From: Pocillopora verrucosa | Taxonomy: Eukaryota; Cnidaria; Anthozoa; Scleractinia; Pocilloporidae | Direction: 5' to 3' | NCBI RefSeq assembly: GCF_036669915.1 | Contig: NC_089321.1 | Location: 8,838,449 to 8,902,448 of the forward strand | Length of the DNA: 64,000 bases | Part shown: one piece after another, positions 36,333 to 48,523 of the stretch | Layout: every line of letters starts with the position of its first letter | Numbering within the stretch: position 1 is the first letter of the stretch | Position numbers and translations under genes: made by a program | Notes under the pieces: model-generated | Database searches by the model: none | What the model saw: the letters and a program-made list of their open reading frames with translations, nothing else | Told to the model about the DNA's origin: nothing

Positions 36333-39301
36333 TCAAAGCTTTTTTTCTCCGGGATGGAATGGGTTTGGTGCACATAGCGGCAAGGAACTAAGAGTATGAT
36401 TGACAACTCGGTGATGAGCTTCGTCAGCTCGAATGGCCAAAATGACGTCACGCATCCTTGAACCATCCTATGAATAACAAAAACAAGAAGGAGAAAGAAA
36501 AGATGGATATAAAACCTTTATCATTTCAGGTTGAAAAATATTTTGTTCTAACTTGCGGAAAACTCTTACCGGTAATTTCCAGTAATTAACAGCAATCTTG
36601 GGAGCCAAAAGATTTTCCCACAGAGGCAACTTACCGCTGTCGATACACTACAAACATAGAAGATGAATGAGTCAAGATAAGATGAAGTCTGGGGAATATT
36701 TAGAAGACATACGAATTACAACCCGGCTAAGCCAACTAGAAAAGACGGTAATCTCAATCTTCGGGGTGCTCTGATACCTCAATACAATGAGTATACGTTT
36801 TAACAGCTTCCTCCTCCAGGTAACCAACAAATCTGTGGCAAAACTTGGGGCTTATCAGGTAGGCCAAGAAAAACAGGTTTACAAACGTTCCTGAAGAAAA
36901 TAAAGCCATGGAAATGTTCAGAAACGCGCTTAAAAAAAAACGATTCTGAAGGAGAAACAAGTTATTCTTATCCTTAGTATAACTGTACATAAGCACTTCC
37001 TGGTCCCTTCACATACGGGACATTGAGGCTTAAGCCACCTACCTTCAAGATTTGAAAGCTTTCTATTCTCCTAAATGAACCCTCTGCATCCTCTTGTTGA
37101 TAGTATCTTGAATTATTCACGTAATGATTATTCCATCTTCGTCACTTTTGATTCTTGTATTTATATACTTCATTTGATGGTAGAAAAATTAAAAAAGTCT
37201 TTATTCTCCTTTGATATTTGTTCGACAGTATTATAAGCAAGTTGGGTGAATTTCTGGACTGATCATTCTTGAGAGCCAATGAGTACAGTAACAATCTTGT
37301 ACCGGCAGTACGCTCAAAGTATCATGACATAACGAATCCAAAATTGGCTGTGAAAATGATTCACGTAGAGTATAGATAAATAGTATGAGGTACCTTGAGC
37401 TAGGAGAATTGCTCCCCGAAATAAAATCCCAGGTTGCTTCATTTCCAGGGCTGTCATCAAGTGCATTCTCTCGTTTTCAGCCTCCTCTAAAGATTAAAGA
37501 CATCAATTGACTTCGAGGTGATTCTGTTGAAAGCCACCACAGTTCAATTTACAATCAGCGCACCCTTTATTTTTCGCTTACCCAGAAGTGTGTGTATCCA
37601 TCCATTATCTCTCTGGAGCCTCCTAAGCGCGTGGAAGTGTCTTGTCATGCCAGCAATCATTCCAGGAACTCCTGCTATTGTCTCTAACATAATGATCCGA
37701 CTGTTGATTTAATTAAGCAGATATGTTGTGTAAACGGTACCACAAAAAAAATCCAGCTTCAAAAGAAGCTAGTCAAAAAAGTCTTAGCCACGCTGATTTC
37801 CTCCGTGTACAACCATGTATTTTTCCAATTAGAGACAAATTACAAAAATTACGCCACCTTTGCGGCCAGCTTTGGAATCAAGACGTGGCCCAGGTCAGTT
37901 TACTGGTTATACAGACCGACGTGGGGGGGGCTAAAGTGTCGGAAAACCAGCTCAAACTTACTTGAGCCAGCGGTTTTCGTCGAGCTCCATGAAGCGATAC
38001 AATGATATGATGTCGAATGCTGCTCTCAAGGCCTGAACACTTTTGTATGCAAGCTGTTGGTTAAGAGAAAGAATGAAATGGAATTATCACTCAACTGACT
38101 ACAAAATACAGATACAAAATTACACACGAACGATTTCCAGTAAATTTCTCCACCACAGTACCATCTAACCAATAACTTAGTAAAAATTAAACGAACGTAG
38201 CCTGGGATGTGTAGGGATTATGTAGACATATTATAAAAAGCTCTGAAGCACTGTGGCAGGTAAGCCATATTTTGCTGCATGGCATGACGTTCAATTTATA
38301 ACCTTTCAGTCTCGAAACTTACAAGAACATATTTTGCTGCATGGCATGACGTTCAATTTATAACCTTTCAGTCTCGAAACTTACAAGAACATATGACTTC
38401 TGATCGCTAGGAACAAAAACAATACCTCATCCACAAACTTTTGTGGTTTTTGGTGAGTAATTTTCACGCTGCGGACATCCTCTGCCGTCCTAAATGAAAA
38501 CAAAAAACAGCTAGTTTAAATAGCTTGAATTTGTAAGTGAAGTCTTTAATTTCTCACGTAGTTTTATGAACTCTGAATGATATATCAATAGATGTAATAG
38601 ATAGTATCGTGAGATTACGTTGTCTAGAGGCTCGTACCAGACTGGGTGTGGCATTCTGTAGGCTTCATCCCCAGTTGTGCTTCCATTTTTACCAAAATGA
38701 CTGATGGCTGTTTCCTTGGATGGAGTGGTTACCACTGGCGTTGGTTGTTGGACTTCTGATGTACTTTGATTTAGAATGGCATTTGTGGAAAACAAAGAAG
38801 TCTGCAAGTAACAAAAGTTCCTACTAATGGTAATAATGATAATAATACTTAATATGATAATAGTAATAATAATAATAATTGTAAAAATCATCATGGTAAT
38901 CATAATATAACGGCTGTTTACTGAGAACGAAGAAACGAAATCATTTCCCCGGCGGAGGAAAATATTACTTTCGCGAGTATGTGCTCCTTTCGTGACATAC
39001 TCCTTTCGTTAATTTTTCCTTGCGTAATGTATGTGAACCCAATATCCCTTATATTTTTGCTTTATTTCGTCATATTTTACTCGCAGAACCCCTGGATAAC
39101 TATGATTTATTTTCTCACCTTAATCGCTATCCCTTATAACACTGTAAGTAGTCTATAACTTACCCCTGTTCGCCGTGGCTGTGCAATTCCGCACAAAAAA
39201 CCTCTCAAGAAATCGACCTCAGAAATCGGTTTGACGAAAGTAAAACAATTTTCAATTCCTCTCATTGAAAGAGGAACCCGCTGGAGTCCAGTTGTGGCCA
39301 T
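36333..39301 (-). CDS. AOX: Alternative oxidase, mitochondrial, complete (AOX-L)
   Basis: Exons in transcript order: 39164-39301, 38638-38801, 38426-38489, 37962-38053, 37582-37700, 37394-37486, 36778-36890, 36570-36647, 36333-36467. All phases join, giving 331 codons plus stop. AOX is a di-iron ubiquinol oxidase on the matrix side of the inner mitochondrial membrane that reduces oxygen to water without proton pumping. All ligand motifs are visible: LETIA (E159), NERMH (E198, H201), LEEEA (about E249) and RADEAHH (E303, H306). RMPHPVW marks the start of the conserved core. The N-terminal ~90 residues are basic with few acids at first ([22 protein letters not shown]), fitting a targeting peptide. 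ATG at 39301 has the better context (AAAATGG); another in-frame ATG lies 9 bases upstream. Domain order, length and C-terminus are normal for animal AOX. Confidence 0.95.
38267..38390. repeat. Perfect 62-bp tandem duplication
   Basis: Copies 38267-38328 and 38329-38390 are identical, starting ATATTTTGCTGCATGGCATG. They lie in the intron between exons 3 and 4 of AOX-L. Identity indicates a recent event or an assembly artefact. Confidence 0.95.
38821..38895. repeat. ATA/ATG-type trinucleotide microsatellite, imperfect
   Basis: Run of TAATAATGATAATAATAC and similar units in the AOX-L intron between exons 1 and 2. Confidence 0.8.
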
Positions 39302-41372
39302 TTTGAACATTAGAACGATCAAAGAAATACAGTCTGATGCTTATTCCCTTTCTTCTGTCAGCTGTCGCTTTTTAAAATCAATTTTTGTTTGTAGGATAAC
39401 GCAATTTGTCGTCGCGATTGCAGTATTCTTCTGACGTAATTGAGAGCTTCCTTTGCAATTACCCCTTGAATTATATTTAATCCGTTTTGCTCCGGCCAGC
39501 ATTGATGAGTCATAGTCGGACCAAACACTTCAAATTTTAATGTTTTACAATTTTTTATATATAACCAAGCAGCTAATGAGATGTTTCGCTCACTAGAATA
39601 TACCAAGTGGACTATCACATTTTCTTTTCTTTGGCCCTGGATCCACTGAAATAGAGAAAAAAAAGTTTCGTTTCTTTTATAGAGTCGAATACGTATTAGC
39701 TGTATAGAATAATACCAGATAACTGAGGTACACCAAAGGACGACTTAATCGACAGAATGACACAGAATAACACAGAGTGACCCAGAATAAAACGCGCGCA
39801 AAAAAAACTACGAGCTTACGATGTACAAGCATGGAGAAGTTTAATCATGGTATTTGCAAATTTCAAATTCTTCCCTCAGGTGAAATGCTCGATTTAAGTA
39901 ATCAATTCATCTACTTCGCTTAATCGAGAACAAGGAGGAAAGTCTCACTGAATTTTCGTAACATTTTCATGGTTTCGTATCTTGGAAGTAAATCCAAAAG
40001 TTTCTCCATGACGGTCGCGAGAAATTATTAGATTAGGAAGGAACTTTTTTCAGGTTGGCGCAGTGAATTCCCGAATTTCAATCGTCTTGATTTCTTTCCG
40101 TAGAATAATTCAGCAAGAAAATAATTATATTTCGTCATAAAAGGAACTAAAAAGAAATGAACGTCAATAAATCCTTTGATATCTGTAACTAATGATGCAA
40201 TAATTTCACTGAGCTCTCCCAAGGTCAACTAAGAATAGATTATTGGTCGCGGGGGCATGGATCTAACAACGATTTGTACGCCATTATTTTCGCTGAGGGT
40301 GATGTGGGCCAAACTCAAGCAGTTGAGGCTTAAATGTAAGTACGTAAATAAGGAAGTCTTATAGTTTTTTTTTTCTACGTACATGTGATTTTGAGATATA
40401 ATATTCTAGAAGCAGTGATGTAATTTGCATTTACCTGAACTTCAATGAGCTTCAAAATCTCTTCAGAGTGGTTAAAGTACAATTTTCTATTGACCTTTTC
40501 TGGTTATGATCAAATTATTTCAACTAAATTTGGAATATATAAGCGCAAAAATTTGCCACGGACTATGAAAAATGATCGGGTACGTAAGTTTCAACGCAGT
40601 CAACGAAGAGGTCTTTTAGTCAGATAAACTGCTTTGAAGTTCTTTCATAACCATAAGTCTTGAGTTCAGCCTCTACTCCAAATTAGATAGCTTGGCAAAC
40701 AGCAAGGGTTAAGTGATCTTTTAGTGTGAAACAATCTGCTATTTATCTAAAACACCATTGTGAAATATAAGACTAACATTTTACAACATCCAAAGTCTTT
40801 TGCTTCTTTAATATCAAATAAAAGTTATCTACACAGGCATAGAAGAAGAGCTTTACAAGAGGATTACTAATTTAAACGGCAGGTCAGATGTCATGTTGTA
40901 CAATATATTATGAGGGTTTTGTATACTCCTTCAACAGTTAACTCTCATCAGCCTCTCACAGTTCTTCTCTCTATCTGGGCACCTCTGAATAAGCACTTAT
41001 CGATTGTTAGCTAAAACTCATCACTACAATGCAGCAAGAGTACACTTCCAAGACACTAGGTTTTTACTCTTAACTTAATTTATGTCCCATGATCAAGAAA
41101 ATGAGATAAGTTTACTGTGTGTGAACTGTAACCCTAACTTTACCATGGAGAAAACAAATTTCCTGGACTACCCCTGAAATGATCATGAAACTATGAATTC
41201 ATATTTGAAATAACAATTTAAAATTGTATTGGAGTTAAGTGATTGCGGATTCCTTAGAAACATGAACATGTATTTTGCCTCACTAAGAAAAAGCAAGCTG
41301 TCTGAAATTACATTCATTTAGCATACAACTAGTAATTAACTAGCTAAGCACAGTTTTGTTACACTATGACAG
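39302..41372. other. Divergent region between AOX-L (minus) and METAP1D (plus)
   Basis: Must contain the AOX-L promoter and the missing METAP1D first exon. The first visible METAP1D exon starts in phase 2, so an upstream exon with the ATG and targeting peptide is required. None of the ATG-donor combinations checked by eye gave the required phase. Otherwise AT-rich with no recognisable feature. Confidence 0.45.
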
Positions 41373-44300
41373 AAATTTGTCAACAAACAATACAAAGGAA
41401 GCACTTACAGAACTGTATAAAATTTCTCCTGCTGGCCATGTTCCTCTGCACATTACACGTCCACCTTATGCTGACACTGGTACAGTGCCAGACCCACCTT
41501 ACTCCACTGAAATTAAAACAGAGAAGCAGATTGCTCTCATGAGAACAGCATGCAGAACAGCCAGGAAAGTTCTCAATGTGGCCAGAGATAGTATCAAGGT
41601 GAGAATATTTTTTTGCTACTTTTATCTGATGTATTTCAATTTTTCCTTCATCTTTTCATCCAAGTGCTCAGGCAGTTCAAAAAGATTGGTGAATTATTCT
41701 TAATTGCCAGAAGGGAATTAATTTTTCAGTGGAACATTGACACAACATGTATACAATAAAATGGGTGTTAGTTGGTAACGTTTATTTTAAGACATTGCAA
41801 TCATGTGTGATACTGAAGTCACTTCAGTCACTGAACTGTAGGATTTTGATAGAATTGACCTACACACTTGAATTCCATAGATGAATTATGAGGTCATGAA
41901 GACTTAAAAGAGTAACATGCAATGATGCACATTATAATCTTGTACATTATATTTAGCTCCTTGAGCTAAGTCAGTTTGATCTCATTTTTTCTTCTTTTAA
42001 GGTAGGTGTTACAACACAAGATATTGACCAGATTGTACACCAAGCTGCAATTTCATTTGGAGCCTACCCCTCTCCTCTGAACTACAAAAAATTTCCCAAG
42101 TCTGTGTGTACATCTGTTAATAATGTGGCTGTACATGGTATACCAGACAGGTAATCTGCTTCTACACAAGGAATAATTAATTTTTGTGGTACGGTTTAGT
42201 GGTAATTTTTATATGGCATGATTTATATAGTGGTGAAGTACTTAGTACCTCTAGGATTGCAAAATTTTGTTCAATGTAGTCTAGGGAAGATCTGATCTAC
42301 CGATCGTTATTTGAAAGAATTGCTGTAGGGCTAAATAAGACTAGGATTAGTGTAATTTAATTACTCATTGGTTACACAACTGATTTGTTGGAACCAAATT
42401 TGGTAAAAACTCTACTCATTACAGCTGTTAGGATATTTTGTTTATTTCATTGCAGTCGATCTTTACAAGATGGTGACATTATTAGTGTGGATGTTTCTGT
42501 AAGTGTGACATGATATATACGGTTGGAGTAATTATTTGATTAAGAACATTGTGCACTACTTTTTATGGTTTAAAAGATGAATTCTTGTAGTTAGTTATTT
42601 TTTGCACCTGTGAGCAGAATTATGTTTGGATCAGTAGTATGACAACTTACAATGATGCAGTATGATGCTTGTGTGTGGTTATATGTTATATAATTATTTA
42701 ACTTGAGAACATTGTCTCAGAGGAAATGTTACTATTTCTTTGCAAAAGTCAATCATGTTAATATTTAGCCTTTTTATAAATGACAGCAATACTCCAAATT
42801 CTCTCGCATTCAAGCAAAAGACCAGTTTATCACAGTGACTGTTATTGATTTGTGAATGTAATAATCAATACACAGAGGCTTAAATCATGTCTTATAAGAA
42901 AGTTTCAATACAAAACTTCCTTTTTTTATTTTCCTGTATGATATGTAACACTCCTGTGTTCCTTTTTTTGTAATTGTTTTCTTCAGGTCTTCATTGGTGG
43001 TATGCATGGTGACTTGTGCACAACATATGTAGTTGGTTCTGTTGACAAACAGGGTCAGAGATTACTAGAAAGCTGTCAGCGTAGTCTTGATGCTGCAATC
43101 AATATCTGTAAACCTGGAGTACGGTTTTCGTTGATTGGAAACACAATTGAGTAAGTAGAACAACTAAATTTGGCTATTTTTGGAGAATGTTGCCATACAT
43201 GTTCATCTCTAATGTTGGTAATGTTTGTGTCTGGTAATAGTTTTTGTTTGTTAGGGCTCTTTCATCAGGAAAGTTTGATTTGCTTCTAGATCTGTGGCTG
43301 GGAAGGATGGATTCACAGTTTGTCCCAATTTAGCAGGTCATGGTATTGGATCATACTTTCATGGACCTCCAGAAATTTTGCATACAGGTTTGCAGTACTT
43401 GTAAGCATGCACAACTCCAAAGTTATGATTCTGGTTATTTTTATTTACCTTCCTCTTCAAAATGAGATCCCCATAGGTTTTCACACAGGAACTGAAAAAA
43501 ATTGTTGATTCATATTTTTCCTAGATCATTTGATAAAACCAACAATCTTAAAGCTTTATTGTTCTTGGCTCAGCCTCCAGGCAGTATGCACTATTACCAA
43601 TGGAAAACTGGATGCCACTTGGATATCAATTTTTTTTTTAAAGGAATCCAGTAAGCTAGATAGGCGGTACAACGTGTCTTTTATTGCAGTTTCATCAAAT
43701 TTTACTCCTCCCCCAGGAATCTCATTTAAAAGGTTAAAATTTTGTATGAAATGTAAGGCTTTAATTTCTCATATTCTTCTCTTCCTCTTCTTTTCACAAT
43801 AGCAAATTATAAACCTGGGAAAATGGGACCAGGCATGACATTTACTATTGGTAAATATCTTGACTATCAAACAGCTATTTTATGAATAGGTATAATATTA
43901 CCTGGCAAGAACCTCATTAAGGTAGACCTTGTAAAGCCCAAACTGACAGTTGGCATGGTTACCCGTTACTTGTCCTTTTCCAAAGCACTACTATTCAAGT
44001 ATTGATTTCTTAGCTCAAGTATCCCTGGTGCTCTCAGACTTTCTCATGGTGCAGATCAAAGCATAATAGCTTGAGCTGACCACTTAACAAGAATGATTAT
44101 GCACGAAGAAAAAGTGTAGGTGAGAGTTTTTGCTAGTGGGACTTTGTTAAGGCAGCCACAAGAGAAATGTTTTCATTAGCATGCTGCCTAATTATAAAGG
44201 TCGTATATGTGAAAATGTATCTTTCATTTCATTAAATGTGGCAACTTTGTTAATATTTAATAGTGTAGTTTGATCGTTCGGGTGAGTGTAGTGCTGAGAA

Positions 44301-46117
44301 GGATTGTTGTCGGTAGTGGTGACTGACGTGTCGACAACCTCAGCGGAAGTCATCATCAGAGTCAAGTGAATAGTTGTTGTTAGTCGAATGTTCTTAGTCC
44401 GGTTTGTATAAACTGATTGTTCAGTTTTGCCGTGATTTTATTGGCTGCAAAACTCGAGTGGCGTAGGTCGTTCGTGATTGGTCGGTCTCGATCTGTTAGT
44501 GAAGTTGGATCGTTCTGTTCGGTTCGTCTGTAATGTAAATGTCATGAATGAGTCGTTTGTATGATGCCGGTAGTGGTTGACACCTGTTGAGGGGAATCTG
44601 TTCCAAGTTAGTCGACCAGCTTTCTAGGGTCAGTCGTTAAAAGTAGTTGGTGCTGTAGGTTACGCATTGCGCAGAGTCCCAGTCAATAGTGTGGTTCGTA
44701 AGTTGGTGATGTTCAGCAATGTGATTGTTGACATCGCCTTTCCTCGTCGCTCGTTTGTGTTTAGTTAGTCTAGTTGTAAGGTTTCTACCAGTCTCACCGA
44801 TGTAAGAGGCGTGGTAGTCGGAGCAATTGATCTTATACACTGCAATTACTGCTCCCTGTCTGTTCCTCGGTTCGTCTTTGTCTTTGACGTTAGTCAATAA
44901 CTGACGTAGTGTGGTAATAGGTTTTGTGAGCGACGCGGATATTGAATGGTTGTAGGATGAGCGAAATGTTCTCAGATATGCCCTTTATGTACGGTATGAT
45001 TACTGTAATTGTAGGAGTTGCGTTGTTGTTAGCGGTGGTAGTAGTAGTAGGTCGGTGAGTGTCACGTTGGATGAAGTCTTCGTTGTAGTTGTTCTTTGAA
45101 AAAACGCGGTCAAGGTACTTGTTCTCGTTGGATAAGCTGTCCGTCGTGTTGCATACTAGTTGCGCTCGTCTCGTAAAAGTCCTGATAGTTGTGGCTTTGC
45201 GTGATTTCGGGTTGTAGGACAACTCGTCCAGTAATTTGTCGGTATGTGTCGGTTTCTTGTAAACTGTTGTCCATAGTGAGTTATCGTCACGGCTTACCAG
45301 GTAGTAAACTGTATGTCAGTGTTTAGTCCGTTAAGGACTATCGACAACAGTCCTTCTCAGGACTACACTCACCCAGACGACCCAAACTACACTATTAAAT
45401 GTTACCCCCGGGTTCAAACCACTTGCTGTATTTGTTAATATTCAGAACCTGTCCTTTGTGAGGGATCTCCAAAAATAGCTATCCTAGGAGATGGTTGGAC
45501 TGTTGTCACAAAGGATGGTAAAAGGTTGAGTACACCAGTTTTTATTCAATCAGGCGTAATAGTTAGTGATATATGAATACAATTCAGTATCATTTGTCCT
45601 CATGTGGCGCGCTGCAGAAGAATAACTATTAGCTGAAAATTGTGCTACTTCAAGTTTGAAGGCTCAGGAGCTTAAGGGGCTTGAGGAACCATTCTAGGCC
45701 AGTATAAGTCAGGATCAAGGGTTTGCTTGTGGGGAATTTTTACCAAATTCAAGAAATGAAAAGGTCAAAAATGTACCATGGCAAAGCATCATTTCAATTC
45801 TTACTTAAGATTAATGCAACTGGTTGGAAAAGATGAAGGACTACAAACAACAACTTTATGCCTTAAAATATGTCCTGCGAATACTGATGAGGGAAAGCTA
45901 CTCTAACATCCTTGTTGTTTCTTCAGTGGATGTTGAGACGAGTGTTATCTGTTAGCTCATTCCAATGCAGACAGACAGTATTGTCATTTTTAAACTTCTC
46001 ATTTTTCATGTATGATTTTTTTCCGTCTCTTTCTCTCTCAGGACGGCACAGTTCGAACACACTGTTTTGATAACAGATTCTGGTGTTGAAGTACTTACTG
46101 CTGATACCAAAGATTGA
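41373..46117 (+). CDS. METAP1D: Methionine aminopeptidase type 1D, mitochondrial (5' exon not found)
   Basis: Exons: 41373-41598, 42002-42150, 42456-42498, 42987-43150, 43290-43387, 43803-43850, 45446-45524, 46042-46117. Phases are continuous and about 294 codons including the stop are visible. The enzyme removes the initiator Met from proteins, here predicted in mitochondria. Type I MetAP landmarks: [19 protein letters not shown] (catalytic His), [11 protein letters not shown] and [10 protein letters not shown] (two metal-binding Asp), [14 protein letters not shown] (metal His), FTIEPVL and [11 protein letters not shown] (two metal Glu). All five metal ligands are kept. The upstream segment [20 protein letters not shown] is the linker typical of METAP1D rather than the zinc-finger N-terminus of METAP1. 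The intron between 43850 and 45446 holds a Penelope-like element in opposite orientation. A possible polyadenylation signal lies at 46464. Confidence 0.92.
44321..44363 (-). ncRNA. Hammerhead-ribozyme-like motif in the PLE terminal repeat, probably inactive
   Basis: On the minus strand: stem I GACT/AGTC, conserved CTGATGA, a stem-loop closed by GAC/GTC, then CGACACGTC where an active ribozyme has CGAAAC followed by the GTC cleavage site. One core A is replaced by C. Stem III is reduced to almost nothing, as in the minimal hammerheads described from Penelope-like elements. Confidence 0.65.
44637..45222 (-). pseudogene. PLE protein fragment: linker plus GIY-YIG endonuclease domain, frameshifted
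   Basis: Two open frames in different phases join near 44922-44925, where a run of four A (minus strand) suggests a single-base insertion. The upstream part contains [20 protein letters not shown] and [12 protein letters not shown]. The downstream part contains [20 protein letters not shown] and [18 protein letters not shown], the GIY-YIG-type signature (Y...YIGET, R, H) found at the C-terminus of canonical PLE proteins. A two-codon insertion sits before YKINC. The reverse transcriptase core is absent and the copy cannot be autonomous. Confidence 0.85.
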
Positions 46118-47422
46118 CATTGAAAAAAACTAAGGAAGAAGAGTTTTATTTTATTTTGTGTTTTGTGAAGAACATCACAGATAAACAATTAATGAAACAA
46201 ATTCTGCCTCCTCTGTGGTAATTTCAAAATATTTTTGTCTTTTTGCAACGTTTTGTGAATCAAAACTTACAAGGTCATATTATTCCAAGTTGTGTTAAAA
46301 GATTAAAGATGTGTTTTCTTAACTTACTCTTTCTACATTTTCTTTGTGAAACGGAATCCTACTTTTTGTTTGAGGTTGTTTGACTTGGATATTTTTTCTT
46401 GGTTTAAAATTTTTTCAAGAGATTTTGATTTTTACTGTCCTTTGCTTCAGATTCATAGTAATGAATAAAAGAGGTTGGAAAATAAAAATGGAACTGCTTC
46501 AAAAATAAAAAGATAAAATGTTAGAAGAAAAGAGATACTCTTCAGTCTAGTCAGGATGGCTTCCCATTGATCAGGATCCCTTCCCGTTTAAACAATTGGG
46601 TCAAAAACAGGGAAATCATTTAATCATACAGTAAGATTGATGCTCCAACTTTTTTGGTGAGTCTAACTGTTTTATTTCAGACTCAACATTTCTGACTTAT
46701 CTTTTAAGGCTCAGGGAAAGAGAAGGGAGGAAAGTCTGAAACTTGATTGCTGGCTCGTCAAAATTATTTTATCCTGCATAGGGTTTTTCAGTTCATGAAT
46801 ACACCTCACCTATTTTCGATTCGGTTTTGTTCTTGTGTTTACTCAGAAACAATTTTGCTCTTCTTTGGAATTCCTATAGACCTTATAGCATCTTGTGCAT
46901 CAGATCTGGAGCCACACAATATGCACAGTGTTCTTTAAAAGTACCGGCGGACAGTGTTTTCACCAGCTACTTGTTTCTGAAACACTTGCAACATAAGCAG
47001 TAAAACACCTGTGCGGATGTGAAACACATTTGGCAGACGTTCTCTTATGACTGGCCTTAAAGAGTCGTGAGAGTATAGTATGTACCAATACTTCACAATA
47101 ACCAAGAAAGTTTTCCCTGTGGTAAAGTACGTTGTGTTGCTTGCACACACTGCATGCCTATGCGTTAGCTGTAAGTCCATCATGCAGTGCGAAACTAATC
47201 TCGCACCAGTGGCACACATTTTTGTCGTTTCGGTGTTGCGCCATTCCTTGATTATTAGGAGATAAATTCCTCTTCCTAAACGATTTGTTCACGGTTTGGC
47301 TCTAGCTAAGGTCGAATTTTCTGGTTTTATCGATTACTTTACGAGAAATGCATCTGAAGAGTTCTGCTGGACGTCCAAAAGGGAAGTGTAAAGGAGTAGT
47401 TGCTTTGACCAAGAAAGACAAC
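46118..47422. other. Intergenic region between METAP1D and the bZIP gene
   Basis: Holds the METAP1D 3' untranslated region with AATAAA near 46464 and, at its right end, the presumed bZIP promoter. Several 60-94 codon frames between 46.7 and 47.5 kb have no motif. Confidence 0.5.
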
Positions 47423-47527
47423 ATGGCGGCTGAAGTTCCCCTCACCAACCGCCACGTGGAAAAGCCGGTTACTAGCGGCTATACTTTCTGTGCGTCGCCT
47501 CTGTACGAATCCAAGCCTCGTCTTTGA
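47423..47527 (+). other. Upstream ORF (34 codons) in the presumed first exon of the bZIP gene
   Basis: The ATG is in an ACATGGCGGC context, which also resembles a YY1 site, and the frame ends in TGA five bases before a strong GTAAGA donor (exon end 47532). Splicing that donor to the acceptor at 48524 keeps a different frame open into the bZIP coding sequence, but that frame has no ATG. The short ORF would thus be a uORF of the mRNA. The exon assignment is inferred. Confidence 0.4.
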
Positions 47528-48523
47528 CACTGGTAAGATTTAATTATACGTAAACGGCCACTTTTCCTTTGTTGTCTCTGGACTTTGCATGCTTTCCGAA
47601 GAAGTGAACTACAGGAACACTAGATCAATCTCTTGATAACATCGCAAAAATTGTTTACAGGAAATGCTCTGAAGTTTGAAGTTTCACCTGTTAGATTTTT
47701 AACTAAGTCTTTTGAAAGGACTTTTGATGTTGATAGTGGCACACATTTTGACGATCGATCTGAACGAAAGTCCTATTTCTCGGCCCAATCGGTGTTTTAC
47801 AACTAACTCGGGAAACAACCAACTCATCATCTTGAAATACGGCGAACTTCTCTGATATACCCCCTCTTAAGTGCTATTTTCAAACTTTTAACTGATTAAT
47901 TAGATCGTTTCGTGTCTTTCAGCAATAGTTGGTTAATTTTCCCCATTTATTACTTAAACTTTCATCGCTATTTGTTCTTCCGAGAACTTTGCTCTCCTAT
48001 TGTGACACCTACCTTTTAACCTGAGATACACGGACAAAGGACATATTCATAAATGGCATCTGTAAATCTCTCAACCAGAATAGATATGGACTTTTTTGCA
48101 AGTTATTGGATACTTTTAAATCGAACATTAAGACCTTTCCTTTTAAACGTTTCTATATTTGATATGTTATATAATTATTTTGTTGTTTATATTGTTTGAA
48201 ACTTTGTTGCTTAAGAACTTTCTTCTATAGAAGTTTTGTGTTGATATTATGTTACTTACTTATTTAAAACACTGTTTGGTACTCTGTAGAAAGAAAACCG
48301 TACAAGTCATATATTTTATTATTGTTATCATTATTTAATTCTTAACTGTATATCAGTTCATTTTTTCTGTTTTTGTAAAGAGTGAAATACCATTTTAACC
48401 CAAAAGTGTTTTAAATAGAAATTGGGCCAAGTTAGGGGTTAATGAGGACCAGTGAATACCTTATCTCAAGGAAGTTGTGTTATTAACAGTTCAAAGCGGT
48501 AACATATCTTTACCTTTCTGTAG

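Larger units (their letters stand above)
44251..45404 (-). mobile_element. 5'-truncated Penelope-like retroelement with inverted terminal repeats
   Basis: Both ends carry the same sequence of about 60 bases in inverted orientation: left 44251-44316 and right 45338-45404 (reverse complement), sharing TTTAATAGTGTAGTTTG, GGGTGAGTGTAGT and CTGAGAAGGA blocks with few mismatches. Between them, on the minus strand, is the C-terminal part of a PLE protein with a GIY-YIG nuclease domain. Most of the reverse transcriptase is missing. PLEs are known for 5' truncation and for terminal repeats in either orientation, so the structure fits the family. It is antisense to METAP1D, inside an intron. Confidence 0.85.

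Noticed and set aside
38511-38903. 130-codon minus-strand ORF as a single gene
   Set aside because: Its middle is AOX-L exon 2. The isoleucine-rich start is translated microsatellite, and the end runs past the splice donor.
40445-40627. METAP1D first exon
   Set aside because: No donor in this frame gives the phase 2 needed by the exon at 41373, and there is no convincing targeting peptide.
44890-45222. Independent host gene on the minus strand
   Set aside because: The sequence is the linker region of a Penelope-like protein and is flanked by the element's inverted repeats.
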